From assembly GCF_011090185.1 (NCBI RefSeq), contig NZ_JAAFGS010000003.1:248001-312000 (forward strand): a stretch of 64,000 nt of DNA, in the 5' to 3' direction. The notes under the pieces were generated by a model. The model had not been told where the DNA came from. It searched no databases and saw only the letters and a program-made list of their open reading frames with translations. Below are positions 63,879 through 64,000 of the stretch, piece by piece. Each line of letters starts with the position of its first letter. The stretch's first letter is position 1. Both the position numbers and the translations under genes were made by a program. This stretch comes from Saccharibacillus alkalitolerans (lineage in GTDB: Bacteria; Bacillota; Bacilli; Paenibacillales; Paenibacillaceae).

Positions 63879-64000
63879 TGTGCCCCCCGTGACTTCATTT
63901 AAATTTAAGTTTCTTTCATTATACGACAAACAAGGAGACGGAAAATGGCGAATTTCCGTTCAAATCCTCTAAACATACAAAAAAAGACCCGCATAGGCTG
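63879..64000. other. Window end, no gene
   Basis: About 120 bases upstream of the hybrid kinase. The last 25 bases (AAAAAAAGACCCGCATAGGC) look like the first arm of a terminator hairpin for a gene beyond the edge, but the second arm is not in the window. Confidence 0.4.

Overview
The window reads as chromosomal DNA of a GC-rich, endospore-former-type Firmicute, most likely a member of the Paenibacillaceae (Paenibacillus or Saccharibacillus type). The reasons are strong AAGGAGG-type ribosome sites, frequent TTG and GTG starts, and Bacillus-type regulators (AbrB with Spo0A-box-like sites, Fur with a PerR-box-like site, a CtsR box at an Hsp20 gene, LicT and GlcT antiterminators with their RNA targets). 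Most genes lie on the minus strand in short transcription units separated by clear hairpin terminators. I see no rRNA, tRNA, CRISPR array, transposase, integrase or phage gene. This is ordinary core and accessory chromosome, and I found no defence or mobile system.

Layout. 1-5.6 kb: cut oligopeptide ABC ATPase, glutaminase, a coupled pair of an HD hydrolase and a histidine phosphatase (the latter with a 30-bp perfect palindrome in its coding sequence), a TVP38-type membrane protein and a small hypothetical. 5.7-11.4 kb: DinB-DUF2785 fusion, abrB, an AraC regulator fused to a siderophore-binding-protein-like domain with an acetyltransferase, a charged hypothetical and fur. 11.6-15.6 kb: SDR-DUF2867 protein, metallophosphatase, acetyltransferase, HD phosphohydrolase. 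15.7-21.4 kb: stress genes dnaJ-like/clpB, a secreted helical protein and hsp20. 21.5-29.6 kb: two acetyltransferases, a MacB-type ABC export system whose membrane-fusion protein has a very long repetitive coiled coil, and a divergent two-component system that probably controls it. 29.6-34.8 kb: YlmA-like ATPase preceded by a structured intergenic region, two small genes, a histidine phosphatase, a Nudix hydrolase, an HD-GYP protein with a SigD-like promoter and a BKACE-family protein. 34.8-38.1 kb: licT-bglP beta-glucoside PTS operon with two RAT/terminator switches. 38.1-46.5 kb: small membrane and enzyme genes and a secreted alkaline phosphatase. 46.7-55.2 kb: threonine synthase and many small hypothetical, acetyltransferase and membrane genes, including a tandem pair of paralogous membrane proteins. 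55.5-58.1 kb: glcT-EIICB operon behind one RAT/terminator. 58.1-64 kb: msrA, L-asparaginase, pepV and a MEDS-PAS hybrid sensor kinase.

Themes. Sugar uptake is controlled by transcription antitermination at three leaders, and both antiterminator genes lie downstream of their own RNA targets. Iron and peroxide control meets at fur. Protein quality control is split between a CtsR-box gene (hsp20) and a dnaJ/clpB pair with no visible CtsR box. Less-explained items worth a look are the long-coil efflux adaptor and its regulator, the structured region before the YlmA-like gene, the palindrome inside the phosphatase gene, the tandem unknown membrane proteins and several very small genes with good ribosome sites.
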